Source: Acidimicrobiales bacterium
Lineage (GTDB): Bacteria; Actinomycetota; Acidimicrobiia; Acidimicrobiales; Aldehydirespiratoraceae
NCBI GenBank assembly: GCA_029263175.1
Contig: JAJCXZ010000049.1
Location: forward strand, 157,506 to 221,505
Reading direction: 5' to 3'
Length of the DNA: 64,000 bases
Within the stretch, counting starts at the first letter, position 1, and the number at the start of each line of letters is the position of its first letter. Below the pieces are notes generated by a model. That model was not told the origin of the DNA, ran no database searches, and was given only the letters and a program-made list of their open reading frames with translations. Shown in pieces: positions 1-7,364 of this stretch. The translations under genes were made by a program, and so were the position numbers.

Positions 1-237
1 CTCGACGCGACCGGTGCGGAGATGCTCGCCGAGCTCATCCCCGAAATCGAGGCGCTCGACGTTGCGTTTCACCTTGCCGAGGTGAAGGGCCCGGTCCGCG
101 ATGTCATGCATCGTGCTGGTCTCTGGGGCCAGTTCGGCGACCGCATCCATGCATCGACCCACGATGCGGTGCTGTCAGTGTCCGGCGAGACGCCGCCCGC
201 TCCGCATCGTCGCCTTCTGGGGGTCGACGAGCGATGA
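1..237 (+). CDS. SulP-family anion permease, C-terminal STAS end (partial)
   Basis: The reading frame is open from the first base and ends at 237, so only the last 78 residues of the gene are present. They match the end of a SulP permease: an STAS domain with the typical LDATGAEML and LAEVKGPVRDVMHRAGL-like helix. SulP proteins carry sulfate, bicarbonate or related anions across the membrane, and the cytoplasmic STAS domain is regulatory. The stop overlaps the next gene by 4 bp (ATGA), and that gene is a carbonic anhydrase. The pairing favours bicarbonate as substrate, which is inference. The membrane part lies outside the window. Confidence 0.85.
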   Translation, partial: LDATGAEMLAELIPEIEALDVAFHLAEVKGPVRDVMHRAGLWGQFGDRIHASTHDAVLSVSGETPPAPHRRLLGVDER

Positions 238-605
238 GCGATGTCTGGACAGAACTCCTCGGGGCCCATGAAACGGCCCGTCGCGCCGATCGGGGACTCG
301 TCCCCCAACACAAGCCGAATGCTGCGGTGCTCTCTTGCTCGGACGCTCGAGTCCCGCCCTCGGTCGTCTTCGGACAGGTCCATGGCGATCTTTTCGTCGT
401 CCGCAATGCGGGCAACAACGCCACGCCGGCCGCCGTCGCCAGCCTTGACTTCGCCGTCGGCGAACTCGACGTCGACCTCATCATCGTGATGGGCCACACC
501 GAGTGTGGGGCCGTCGCCGCGCTCTACGACCTTGCCACCGATTCCCTCAGCGAACTCCATGATCCCAACGTCCCCCAAACAGAAATTGCCCAGGAGGCAC
601 CATGA
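234..605 (+). CDS. beta-class carbonic anhydrase, short form
   Basis: Predicted to hydrate CO2 to bicarbonate in the cytoplasm. The 123-residue product has the zinc site of the beta class: CSDARVPP (Cys35, Asp37, Arg39) and GHTECGAV (His88, Cys91), plus the NAGN segment. Family members usually have about 190-220 residues, so the C-terminal third is missing; the protein stops soon after the second zinc motif. It overlaps the SulP gene upstream and the rhodanese gene downstream by 4 bp each, so the three genes form one transcript. Whether the short form folds and is active is not known from sequence. No frameshift extension was seen because the next gene begins in the same overlap. Confidence 0.85.
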   Translation: MSDVWTELLGAHETARRADRGLVPQHKPNAAVLSCSDARVPPSVVFGQVHGDLFVVRNAGNNATPAAVASLDFAVGELDVDLIIVMGHTECGAVAALYDLATDSLSELHDPNVPQTEIAQEAP

Positions 606-1195
606 CCCCCTCAGCGGTCCCGGCGGCAAACGCCGTCTCCCCATCCGAACTGCAGCACCTCCTGGCGCTGCATCCCCAATTACGGATTCTCGATGTCCGC
701 ACCTCGGGCGAGTTCCAGGGCAATCACATCCCGGGCTCGTTCAATGTGCCCCTCGATACGCTCGGCGAGCACGTGAAAGACCTCGCCGATGTGGACCATC
801 CAGTGGCGCTGATCTGCCAGTCCGGTGGGAGGGCGACCAGGGCCCATGAGCAACTCGGCGCTGCAGGCAAACACTCGCTCCACGTTCTCACCGGCGGTAT
901 GGCCGCATGGACCGCGGCCGGTGGCGAAACCACCAGCACCGCTCCTGACCGGTGGGCCCTCGATCGCCAGGTCCGGTTTGTCGCCGGTCTGCTCGTGTTG
1001 ATCGGCATTGTGGTCGGCCAACTCGTGGCGCCAATGATCTGGTTGGCGGGGGCCGTCGGCTTCGGCCTCGCATTCTCGGCCATCACCAACACCTGCGCTA
1101 TGGGCATGATGCTCGCCAAGCTGCCGTACAACAGGGGCCCGCGATGCAACATCGACCAGGTTCTCACCGACTTGCGTAAAGAGGTGAGCCGATGA
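602..1195 (+). CDS. rhodanese-like protein with C-terminal membrane domain (DUF2892/YgaP-like)
   Basis: The 197-residue protein starts with a rhodanese domain (about residues 14-110) whose catalytic Cys72 lies in the loop ICQSGGRAT, so sulfurtransferase activity is expected. Residues about 118-170 form two hydrophobic helices of the DUF2892 type, as in YgaP-like inner-membrane rhodaneses. It probably moves sulfane sulfur at the cytoplasmic face of the membrane. It overlaps the carbonic anhydrase gene by 4 bp. About 75 bp downstream is the persulfide dioxygenase-rhodanese gene with its own promoter, which supports a role in sulfide or persulfide handling. Confidence 0.85.
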   Translation: MTPSAVPAANAVSPSELQHLLALHPQLRILDVRTSGEFQGNHIPGSFNVPLDTLGEHVKDLADVDHPVALICQSGGRATRAHEQLGAAGKHSLHVLTGGMAAWTAAGGETTSTAPDRWALDRQVRFVAGLLVLIGIVVGQLVAPMIWLAGAVGFGLAFSAITNTCAMGMMLAKLPYNRGPRCNIDQVLTDLRKEVSR

Positions 1196-1206
1196 CTCTT
1201 CGCCGG

Positions 1207-1234
1207 TTGACAGAGATACCCCAGGGGGTATAAT
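1207..1234 (+). promoter_or_regulatory. sigma-70-type promoter of the CstB-like gene
   Basis: TTGACA at 1207-1212 and TATAAT at 1229-1234 are both perfect consensus hexamers with a 16-bp spacer. This is the strongest promoter seen in the window. A Shine-Dalgarno GGGAG at 1259-1263 precedes the ATG at 1271, so this gene has a normal leader, unlike many neighbours. Confidence 0.85.
1216..1231. promoter_or_regulatory. CstR/CsoR-type operator
   Basis: A perfect inverted repeat, ATACCCC then AG then GGGGTAT, fills the spacer and runs into the -10 box. CsoR-family repressors, especially the persulfide sensor CstR, bind sites of this ATACCCC-GGGGTAT type. Position and target gene fit derepression by persulfide. 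The repressor gene is not in the window. Confidence 0.75.
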
Positions 1235-1270
1235 GTACGTACAAAGTGTCCCACGAACGGGAGTTTCGAA

Positions 1271-2641
1271 ATGATCTTCACCCAGTACTACCTCGACTGC
1301 CTTTCCCAGGCCTCGTATCTGATCGGGGACGAGTCCACCGGCCGTGCCGTTGTGGTTGATCCTCGTCGTGACATCAACGAATACGTGCGGGATGCTGAGG
1401 CCGCCGACCTGAGCATCGAGCTGATTCTCGAGACCCACTTTCACGCCGACTTCCTCTCGGGTCACCTCGAGCTGGCCAAGGCCACGGGCGCTGCCATCGG
1501 ATTGTCCGATGTCGCGGCGCCGGAGTTCGACGTCCGCTCGTTCGCAGACGGCGAGAAGTACTCCCTCGGCGAGGTTGAGTTGGAGATCCTCCAGACCCCG
1601 GGCCACACGCCCGAGTCGATCAGCATCGTCGTGCGGGAGCAGGCTGATGCCGAGCCGTGGGGTGTCCTCACCGGCGACACGTTGTTCATCGGCGATGTCG
1701 GACGCCCCGACCTCCTGGCGTCCATCGGCTTTGAGCGCGACGATCTCGCCGAGATGCTCTACGACAGCCTCCACAACAAGCTGATGCCGCTGCCCGACGC
1801 CACCCGTGTCTACCCGGCCCACGGCGCCGGTTCGGCGTGTGGCAAGAACTTGTCGAGTGAAACCTCGTCCACCATGGGTGAGCAGAAGGCAGGCAACTAC
1901 GCGCTGCTCGCTCCGGACAAGCAGACGTTCATCGACCTGGTCACCGAGGGTCAGGCCCCGGCTCCCGGCTACTTCGTCTACGACGCCATCCTCAACCGCA
2001 AGGACCGCGAGCTTCTCGACGAGGACGCGCCGATCGATGCGCTCGACCTCCCCCAGGTCGAGGCGTTGGTCTCAGGCGGAGCGATGCTCATCGACGGTCG
2101 TGACCCCGACGAGTTCGGCAACGGTCACCTCATCGGCTCGGTCAACGTGGGTCTCGATGGCCGCTATGCCGAGTTCGCGGGGTCGGTGGTGCCGAGCGAT
2201 CAGGACATCGTCCTGGTGGTCGAGCCGGGTCGCGAGCTCGAAGCTCGCAACCGTCTTGCCCGCATCGGCTTCGACCGGGTGGTCGGCCATCTCAACGCCC
2301 CCTTCAAGGTCATGGTCGAACAGCCGGAGAAGGTGCAGCGGGCATCGCGCCTCACGGCGCGAGAACTCGCCGAACGACTCCAGTCGGTCGAGGGTCTGCA
2401 GTTGGTCGACATTCGCAACCCCGGCGAGTTTGCGCTCGGTGCCATTGACGGCGCCGCGGCCATGCCGGTCGGCCAGATGCCCGACCGCATCAGCGAGCTC
2501 GACCCGGCCAAACCGACGGTCGTCTATTGCGCCGGCGGCTACCGCTCGTCGGTCGCAGCCAGCTATCTGCGCAACCACGGCTTCGGGGATGTCTCTGACC
2601 TCCTCGGTGGCTACGGAGCCTGGGTTCCCGTCCCCGCCTAG
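1271..2641 (+). CDS. cstB: CstB-like persulfide dioxygenase-rhodanese fusion
   Basis: The 456-residue protein begins with an ETHE1-type metallo-beta-lactamase domain; its metal motif THFHADFLSGH supplies His56, His58, Asp60 and His65, followed by TPGHTPES, TGDTLFIGDVGRPDL and YPAHGAG. Two rhodanese domains follow. The first (about 260-350) has no cysteine in the active loop and looks catalytically dead; the second has Cys420 in YCAGGYRSS. This MBL, pseudo-rhodanese, rhodanese order matches Staphylococcus aureus CstB, which oxidises low-molecular-weight persulfides and yields thiosulfate. The CstR-like operator upstream supports the same role. A second copy of the architecture lies at 37520-38890. 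Confidence 0.88.
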   Translation: MIFTQYYLDCLSQASYLIGDESTGRAVVVDPRRDINEYVRDAEAADLSIELILETHFHADFLSGHLELAKATGAAIGLSDVAAPEFDVRSFADGEKYSLGEVELEILQTPGHTPESISIVVREQADAEPWGVLTGDTLFIGDVGRPDLLASIGFERDDLAEMLYDSLHNKLMPLPDATRVYPAHGAGSACGKNLSSETSSTMGEQKAGNYALLAPDKQTFIDLVTEGQAPAPGYFVYDAILNRKDRELLDEDAPIDALDLPQVEALVSGGAMLIDGRDPDEFGNGHLIGSVNVGLDGRYAEFAGSVVPSDQDIVLVVEPGRELEARNRLARIGFDRVVGHLNAPFKVMVEQPEKVQRASRLTARELAERLQSVEGLQLVDIRNPGEFALGAIDGAAAMPVGQMPDRISELDPAKPTVVYCAGGYRSSVAASYLRNHGFGDVSDLLGGYGAWVPVPA

Positions 2642-2650
2642 TGTGAAGCC

Positions 2651-3085
2651 GTGGAGACCACGGCATCGATCACCATCGACCGCCCGGCGGCGGAGGTATT
2701 CGCCTTCATCGCCGACATGGCCAACAACACGGCCTGGCAGAACGGTCAACAGAGTTGTGTTTGGACATCGAGCCCACCCCATGGGGTGGGCTCGACCTAT
2801 GACCAAGTGGCGAAGTTCCTCGGCATGACGATCACCTCGTCGTTCGAGGTCACGGAGTTCGAGGACGGTCACAAGATCCGAATCGAGACCACGAGCGGCA
2901 CGATGCCGATCGACGTGACTCGCACGGTCATCGACCGCGACGGCGTGTCCGAAGTCACCGCGCTCGTGACCGGCACACCGCCACTGGTGATGCGCTCGCT
3001 TGGCCCGGTCAATCGGTGGATTGTCGGCGCCAGCGTGCGAAAGGACTACAAACGGCTCAAGGCGCTGCTCGAGTCGGGTAGCTGA
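2651..3085 (+). CDS. SRPBCC (polyketide cyclase/START-like) family protein
   Basis: A 144-residue single-domain protein with the SRPBCC opening SITIDRPAAEVFAFIADM and a C-terminal amphipathic helix. Members bind hydrophobic ligands or act as small cyclases; nothing here fixes the ligand. It starts with GTG 9 bp after the persulfide dioxygenase stop, so it is probably cotranscribed. Its last 29 bp overlap the end of the convergent DUF899 gene. A 28-bp perfect palindrome lies inside the coding sequence at 2768-2795, encoding part of WTSSPPHGVGST. Confidence 0.75.
   Translation: METTASITIDRPAAEVFAFIADMANNTAWQNGQQSCVWTSSPPHGVGSTYDQVAKFLGMTITSSFEVTEFEDGHKIRIETTSGTMPIDVTRTVIDRDGVSEVTALVTGTPPLVMRSLGPVNRWIVGASVRKDYKRLKALLESGS
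2768..2795. repeat. 28-bp perfect palindrome inside a coding region
   Basis: The half site TCGAGCCCACCCCA is followed directly by its exact reverse complement, with no loop. It could form a cruciform or be a binding site. It lies within the SRPBCC gene and has no obvious role. Confidence 0.8.
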
Positions 3086-3722
3086 GTCCGGGCGTCCAAT
3101 CGCCGCGGCCCTGGCGGGTGACGTCGAGGAAGTGCCATACCGGCGAGAACAAATCGACGCCGCGCCAATGGTTGTCGACGATGTGGGCGCCGCCCGACCA
3201 GCTCAGCCGGGGCCCATCGTCGCTCGACTCGTAGGCGCTCATGAACGGCATCTGGTTGCCCTGCTCGTCCTCACCACCGATGTCGGCCTTGAACGTGTTG
3301 TCCGCCGCGCTCAGCCAGCGGAGACTGCTCCATCCCCGTTCATCGGCCAAGGCCAGCGTCTCGTCGATCGGTGCGGCGGAGACCATCGCAAAGTCGACAT
3401 TCTGGGTGATGTGATGGTCGACGGCGGCCCATCCGTCGGCCCACATCGAGCACATCGGACAGGGCACGGTCTGCGCCTTGCCGTACATGAAGTGGTAGAG
3501 CACGACCGGCCGATCGGGGGCGGAGAAGAGTTCGCTCAGCCGTACGTCGCCGTCGGGCGAACCGAAGATGTAGTCCTCCACGATGGGGCCGGGTGGAAGC
3601 GAGCGGCGCATCTCGGCCACCCGTTCTCGTTCGAGCATGAGTCCGAGTTCGGCCTGCCGCAGGGACTCGCGTGCATCTTCGTAGTTGGTCATGTTGTAGT
3701 TGGTCTTGTCGTAGATGGTCAT
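3057..3722 (-). CDS. DUF899 family thioredoxin-like protein
   Basis: This 221-residue protein fits DUF899, a thioredoxin-fold family usually found in one operon with ArsR and SRPBCC genes. The core is VVLYHFMYGKAQTVPCPMCS, with a CPMC redox-type pair at Cys88 and Cys91, followed by a cluster of aromatic residues. The biochemical role of the family is not established. The ATG at 3722 overlaps the upstream SRPBCC stop by 4 bp. A longer reading of the same frame exists upstream but would run through the SRPBCC gene. The 3' end overlaps the convergent gene by 29 bp. Confidence 0.8.
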   Translation of the reverse strand: MTIYDKTNYNMTNYEDARESLRQAELGLMLERERVAEMRRSLPPGPIVEDYIFGSPDGDVRLSELFSAPDRPVVLYHFMYGKAQTVPCPMCSMWADGWAAVDHHITQNVDFAMVSAAPIDETLALADERGWSSLRWLSAADNTFKADIGGEDEQGNQMPFMSAYESSDDGPRLSWSGGAHIVDNHWRGVDLFSPVWHFLDVTRQGRGDWTPGLSYPTRAAP

Positions 3723-4174
3723 GAGGACTCCTCCGGGGACTCGGCGATCTGCGATACATCGACTGGTGGATTGGTGCGGCCGGTAGCGGCGATGGTGAGA
3801 CGGTCGGTGAAATAGACCCAGCCGCGGCGATGGCCGGCAACAGCGTCCTCGGGCAAGCCGACGTGGGTGAGGACGAGATCGGTGCCCTCGGCGGTGGCGG
3901 TCAGTTCGATGGTGACGGTGGACGATCCCGGAGGCACGCCATCGTTGTCTTCCCATCCCCAGGTGAACGACACCCGTTTGTCGGGCACAACGTCGAGATA
4001 CGCGCCACGCGCGACATCGCCTCCCGTGATGTCGACCCGGAAGATGCCCCCTGGCTGTGGATCCATCTCTGCACTGATCCCGAGCCAACGAAGGAGCAGT
4101 TCGGGCTCGGTGAGAAACTCGAAGACGACTGTCGGCGGTGCATCGATCGTCTGGGTGAGGACGAGCTCGGTCAT
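3719..4174 (-). CDS. SRPBCC/Aha1-domain protein
   Basis: 151 residues with the AHSA1-type START fold: LTQTIDAPPTVVFEFLTEPELLLRWLG at the start, VSFTWGWEDNDG in the middle and a long C-terminal helix ending in WVYFTDRL. Proteins of this type are commonly paired with an ArsR-family regulator, as here: its start overlaps the ArsR stop by 4 bp, and its stop overlaps the DUF899 start by 4 bp. Ligand and function are unknown; the operon context suggests a stress or environmental response. Confidence 0.82.
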   Translation of the reverse strand: MTELVLTQTIDAPPTVVFEFLTEPELLLRWLGISAEMDPQPGGIFRVDITGGDVARGAYLDVVPDKRVSFTWGWEDNDGVPPGSSTVTIELTATAEGTDLVLTHVGLPEDAVAGHRRGWVYFTDRLTIAATGRTNPPVDVSQIAESPEESS

Positions 4175-4512
4175 TGGCCTTCTCCCTGCCGGGTCCGGAC
4201 TCGATGTTCGGATTCGGCGGCGACCCGGAGGTCATCGAGCGCGCTCGTCCAGAACCTGCCCATCCATTCGTGGAGTTCAGTGAGGCCCTCGGGGCGGGCC
4301 CGATACAGATGCTGGCGCCCGGCTCGTCGGGTCGAGACGAGGCCGGCGTCGCGCAGCACTCCGAGATGCTGGCTGATCGCGGGTCGGCTGACGTCGAAGT
4401 GCGCGGCTATGGCGCCGGCCGCCTTCTCCTCGGCCCGTACGATCTCGAGGATCCGGCGGCGGGTGGGATCGGTCAACGCGTGGGTGGCGCGGTCAAGTTT
4501 GAGTGTTGGCAC
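4171..4512 (-). CDS. ArsR-family transcriptional regulator
   Basis: A 113-residue winged-helix protein with LDRATHALTDPTRRRILEIV and the recognition helix segment RPAISQHLGVLRDAGLV. I start it at the GTG at 4512, not the ATG 90 bp upstream: family homology begins at PTLKLDRATHALTDP, and a -10-like TACACT lies exactly 6 nt before this GTG, as in other leaderless genes here. No metal-binding cysteine pair is visible, so it belongs to the non-metal branch paired with SRPBCC proteins. It heads the ArsR-SRPBCC-DUF899 operon and probably represses it. Confidence 0.85.
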   Translation of the reverse strand: MPTLKLDRATHALTDPTRRRILEIVRAEEKAAGAIAAHFDVSRPAISQHLGVLRDAGLVSTRRAGRQHLYRARPEGLTELHEWMGRFWTSALDDLRVAAESEHRVRTRQGEGQ

Positions 4513-4518
4513 CCCACC

Positions 4519-4548
4519 AGTGTATGACGATGTGTAAGCAATAGCTAA
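4519..4548 (-). promoter_or_regulatory. leaderless promoter and possible operator of the ArsR operon
   Basis: On the minus strand a TACACT box (4519-4524) ends 6 nt before the GTG. Just upstream, TAAGCAATAGCTAA at 4535-4548 is an imperfect inverted repeat of the size used by ArsR-family proteins, covering the -35 region. The assignment is by position only. Confidence 0.45.
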
Positions 4549-4580
4549 CGCATGCTCCTCGGGTGTGGGCCAACGTTCTC

Positions 4581-4586
4581 TACAGT
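4581..4586 (+). promoter_or_regulatory. -10 box of the second SulP gene
   Basis: TACAGT ends 6 nt before the GTG at 4593, the leaderless spacing seen repeatedly in this window. It supports GTG 4593 as the start over the in-frame GTG at 4563. Confidence 0.5.
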
Positions 4587-4592
4587 GGGGGT

Positions 4593-6107
4593 GTGGATCC
4601 ATGGGGGCGACTGTCGAAGCCGAGCGCGGGTGATGTGATCGCCGGCATCAGCGTGGCGTTGGTGGCAATTCCGCAATCATTGGCCTACGCCGAGCTCGCG
4701 GGACTCCCCGCTCAGTTCGGGTTGTACGCCACCGCACTGCCATCGCTGCTGGCCGCCATCTTCGTGTCGTCGAAGTACCTGCAGACCGGCCCCGTGGCGC
4801 TGACGGCACTTCTGACCTTTGGCGCCCTCGAGTCGCTCGCCGAGCCGTACTCCGTCGATTACATTTCCATGGCGGCGTTGCTCGCCCTGCTCGTCGGACT
4901 CATGCGAGTCGCCCTCGGACTGCTCCGATTGGGTGGCGTCGCCTACCTGTTGTCGGAACCGGTCCTGATGGGTTTCACCACCGGGGCGGCAATCCTGATC
5001 CTGTCGTCGCAGCTGCCGAAGGTGTTCGACGTCGCCGCCGCCGGCGATGGTGTGCTCCAGGACGCTTGGCAGGCGTTGACTTCGCCGAACGAGTGGCAGT
5101 GGCAGGCGCTCGCCTTCTCGGCGATGACAGTCGTGTTGATGTTCGGCGGCCGGCGACTCCACAGGCTCTTCCCGGGCATCCTCGTCGCCGTGATCGTGGG
5201 CGTGATCATCAGCGGAGCCGGAGACTACGGCGGTTCGATCGTGGGCGACCTCGACGGGGGGTTCATCTCGCTTCACTTCGACTTCCCCTGGGACTCGCTC
5301 ACTGACCTGCTCCTGCCCGCCTTGGCGATCGCTCTCGTCGGGTTCGCGGAACCGTCCTCGATTGCCCGCACCATGGCAGCGGAGGAGCGGCTGGCGTGGA
5401 ATGCCAACCGGGAGATGGTGTCCCAGGGTGTGGCCAACCTCGCCTCCGCGCTCTCGGGAGCGTTCCCGGTCGGTGGATCGTTCTCTCGCAGCTCGCTCAA
5501 CCGGTTGGCCGGCGCCACGTCGCCGTGGGCCGGGGCGATCTCGGGCGCGTTTGTCCTGCTGGCCCTCCCGCTCACGCCGATGGTGGAGAACCTGCCTCGC
5601 GCGATCCTCGGCGCGATCGTCGTTGGTGCCGTGCTGAAGCTCGTCAACTGGCGTGGTCTCTACGGCCTACTCCACGAGTCCCGGCCGCAAGCCGTGGTGG
5701 GCATCGGCACTCTCGTCGCCACGCTGGCGTCGGCGCCTCGGGTCGAACGCGGGGTTCTCGTCGGGATCGTGCTCGCCCTCGGGGCGCATCTGTTCCGCGA
5801 GATGACGGTGTCGGCCGAGAGCGGTCGTGACGGCGACACGCTTACCGTCACCCCCCACGGGGTGCTCTGGTTCGCATCGGTGCCACAGGTCGAACGGAGC
5901 ATCCGGCAGCAACTCGCGGAGCACGCGGAGGTCTCGCACGTCGTGGTCGATCTCCACGCGGTCAGCCGTCTCGACTACAGCGGTGCGGCCAGCCTGGCGC
6001 GAATCGTCGAGGAGCTCCGCAGCGCCGCTGTGCGGGTCGAGATCATCAACGTGAACCCCGGTGCCCGACGCGGCGTACGAGTGCACATCGAGGGACTCGA
6101 CGATTGA
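4593..6107 (+). CDS. SulP-family inorganic anion transporter with STAS domain
   Basis: A 504-residue integral membrane protein with the SulP signature region GDVIAGISVALVAIPQSLAY near the N-terminus, about 10-12 hydrophobic segments, and a C-terminal STAS domain (about residues 415-500) containing VVVDLHAVSRLDYSGAASL. The substrate could be sulfate, bicarbonate or a carboxylate; sequence alone does not say. It is transcribed alone, divergent from the ArsR operon and convergent with malonyl-CoA decarboxylase, which ends 3 bp away. Unlike the partial SulP gene at the left edge, it has no carbonic anhydrase neighbour. Confidence 0.88.
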   Translation: MDPWGRLSKPSAGDVIAGISVALVAIPQSLAYAELAGLPAQFGLYATALPSLLAAIFVSSKYLQTGPVALTALLTFGALESLAEPYSVDYISMAALLALLVGLMRVALGLLRLGGVAYLLSEPVLMGFTTGAAILILSSQLPKVFDVAAAGDGVLQDAWQALTSPNEWQWQALAFSAMTVVLMFGGRRLHRLFPGILVAVIVGVIISGAGDYGGSIVGDLDGGFISLHFDFPWDSLTDLLLPALAIALVGFAEPSSIARTMAAEERLAWNANREMVSQGVANLASALSGAFPVGGSFSRSSLNRLAGATSPWAGAISGAFVLLALPLTPMVENLPRAILGAIVVGAVLKLVNWRGLYGLLHESRPQAVVGIGTLVATLASAPRVERGVLVGIVLALGAHLFREMTVSAESGRDGDTLTVTPHGVLWFASVPQVERSIRQQLAEHAEVSHVVVDLHAVSRLDYSGAASLARIVEELRSAAVRVEIINVNPGARRGVRVHIEGLDD

Positions 6108-6110
6108 CGA

Positions 6111-7325
6111 CTAGGACAGAAGTTCGGCGACCGCGGGGGAATGGGCAACCACGAAGTCGTTGACGTAGGAGATGTGGTTGTCGGCCAACTGATCGGGGTC
6201 GTAGAGATAGTTGACGAGCATGCCGTAGCTCTCGGCGCGCCCCTTGTCGGACCGGTCTCCGCCCCAGTTGATCCGTTCGATCCGGGCTCCGTTGCGCAAG
6301 TGGAACCGAGCCACCGGATCGGCCGGTAGCACCCGCCGCTTGGCGTGCAGCAGGTAGTACGCGCAGGAGGTCAGGACCGCCTCGCGGGCGTTGTCGTCGA
6401 TCGGCGTGTCGCCATGCAGCACGAGCCGTTGGAGTTCCGGTGAGAGGCGACCACCGGTGATCTCGACCCACTGCGTGTAGCCGGGGATGGGTGAGAGTGT
6501 GCAGAACGTCTCGATCTGGGGTAGTTCAGCCTGCAACTCCTCGGTGACCTGCTTGATCAGCATGCTGCCCAGGGGAATGCCGGTCAGGCCGGGCTGGCAA
6601 TTGGTGATCGAATAGAAGACGGCGGTGTCGACATCCGGGTCGAGATCGGCACTCGCTGCCGCCTGGGTGAGGACCTCCTGGATCGATCCCGCCAGTCCGA
6701 CGGTCAGAGCGATCTCGATGAAGATCAGAGGTTCGCCCGGTAGCGCTGGATGGAAGAACCCGAAGCAACGCCGATCCGCCGCAAGGCGCCGTTGAAGGTC
6801 CTCCCATCCGTCGATCTCGTGCACGGCTTCGTATTCGATCAGTTTCTCCAGCACGGCGGCCGGCGTTTGCCAGTCGATGCAGCGGAGTTCCAGGAAGCCT
6901 CGATTGAACCAACTGGTGAGGAGATGAGCGGAGTCGTGGTCGACCACAGTGAGCGCCGGGAGGTCCCGCACAGCAGTGAGGCAGTCGGCGCGCATCCGCA
7001 TCACTGCCGCGGTGCCACCCGGAGCGGTGTTGATCGCCCGGAAGAGTGCTTGGCGTGGCGCCTCGGTGGCGTCACCCAGCGCTTGTGCCGTTTGCGGGCC
7101 AGGACTCGTTGTGTAGGCGGCGATGGCAGCGGCCACCACAGCCGAGTCGGGGCTCAACTCGTCCACGAGCCAGACGAGAAATTCCCGCCGCGCATCGGCA
7201 TCGAGTGCGTCGTAGCGGCGGGCCACCTGCGTCGCCAGATTGACCGTCGATTCGTCGCCGCGGATAGCGAGCAGGGCCCGGCAGGTCTGCTGGAGTACCG
7301 AAAGGATCGGCGACGGAGAACTCAC
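6111..7325 (-). CDS. mcd: malonyl-CoA decarboxylase
   Basis: Predicted to convert malonyl-CoA to acetyl-CoA and CO2. The 404-residue protein has the helical N-terminal part and the GNAT-like catalytic part of the family: RCFGFFHPALPGEPLIFIEI, the serine segment YSITNCQPGLTG, LIKQV, TFCTLSPIPGYTQW, and the histidine segment VARFHLRNGARIERINWGGD. The conserved Ser and His regions are intact. The start is GTG. It lies 39 bp downstream of the XRE-cupin gene on the same strand. The gap carries two 9-bp direct repeats and a CACAAT box 6 nt before the GTG, so it may have its own promoter. Confidence 0.9.
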   Translation of the reverse strand: MSSPSPILSVLQQTCRALLAIRGDESTVNLATQVARRYDALDADARREFLVWLVDELSPDSAVVAAAIAAYTTSPGPQTAQALGDATEAPRQALFRAINTAPGGTAAVMRMRADCLTAVRDLPALTVVDHDSAHLLTSWFNRGFLELRCIDWQTPAAVLEKLIEYEAVHEIDGWEDLQRRLAADRRCFGFFHPALPGEPLIFIEIALTVGLAGSIQEVLTQAAASADLDPDVDTAVFYSITNCQPGLTGIPLGSMLIKQVTEELQAELPQIETFCTLSPIPGYTQWVEITGGRLSPELQRLVLHGDTPIDDNAREAVLTSCAYYLLHAKRRVLPADPVARFHLRNGARIERINWGGDRSDKGRAESYGMLVNYLYDPDQLADNHISYVNDFVVAHSPAVAELLS

Positions 7326-7331
7326 CGTGCC

Positions 7332-7361
7332 ATTGTGGCGTAGCCAATTGTGATTGTGGCG
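7332..7361. repeat. pair of 9-bp direct repeats upstream of mcd
   Basis: ATTGTGGCG occurs at 7332-7340 and 7353-7361, 21 bp apart, or two helical turns, within a 39-bp intergenic region. On the minus strand the proximal copy supplies the CACAAT box before the mcd GTG. A regulator site is possible; no regulator is identified. Confidence 0.5.
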
Positions 7362-7364
7362 CGG

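Noticed and set aside
4513..4602. Longer ArsR protein starting at the ATG at 4602
   Set aside because: The extra 30 residues have no homology, and the leaderless box fits the GTG at 4512.
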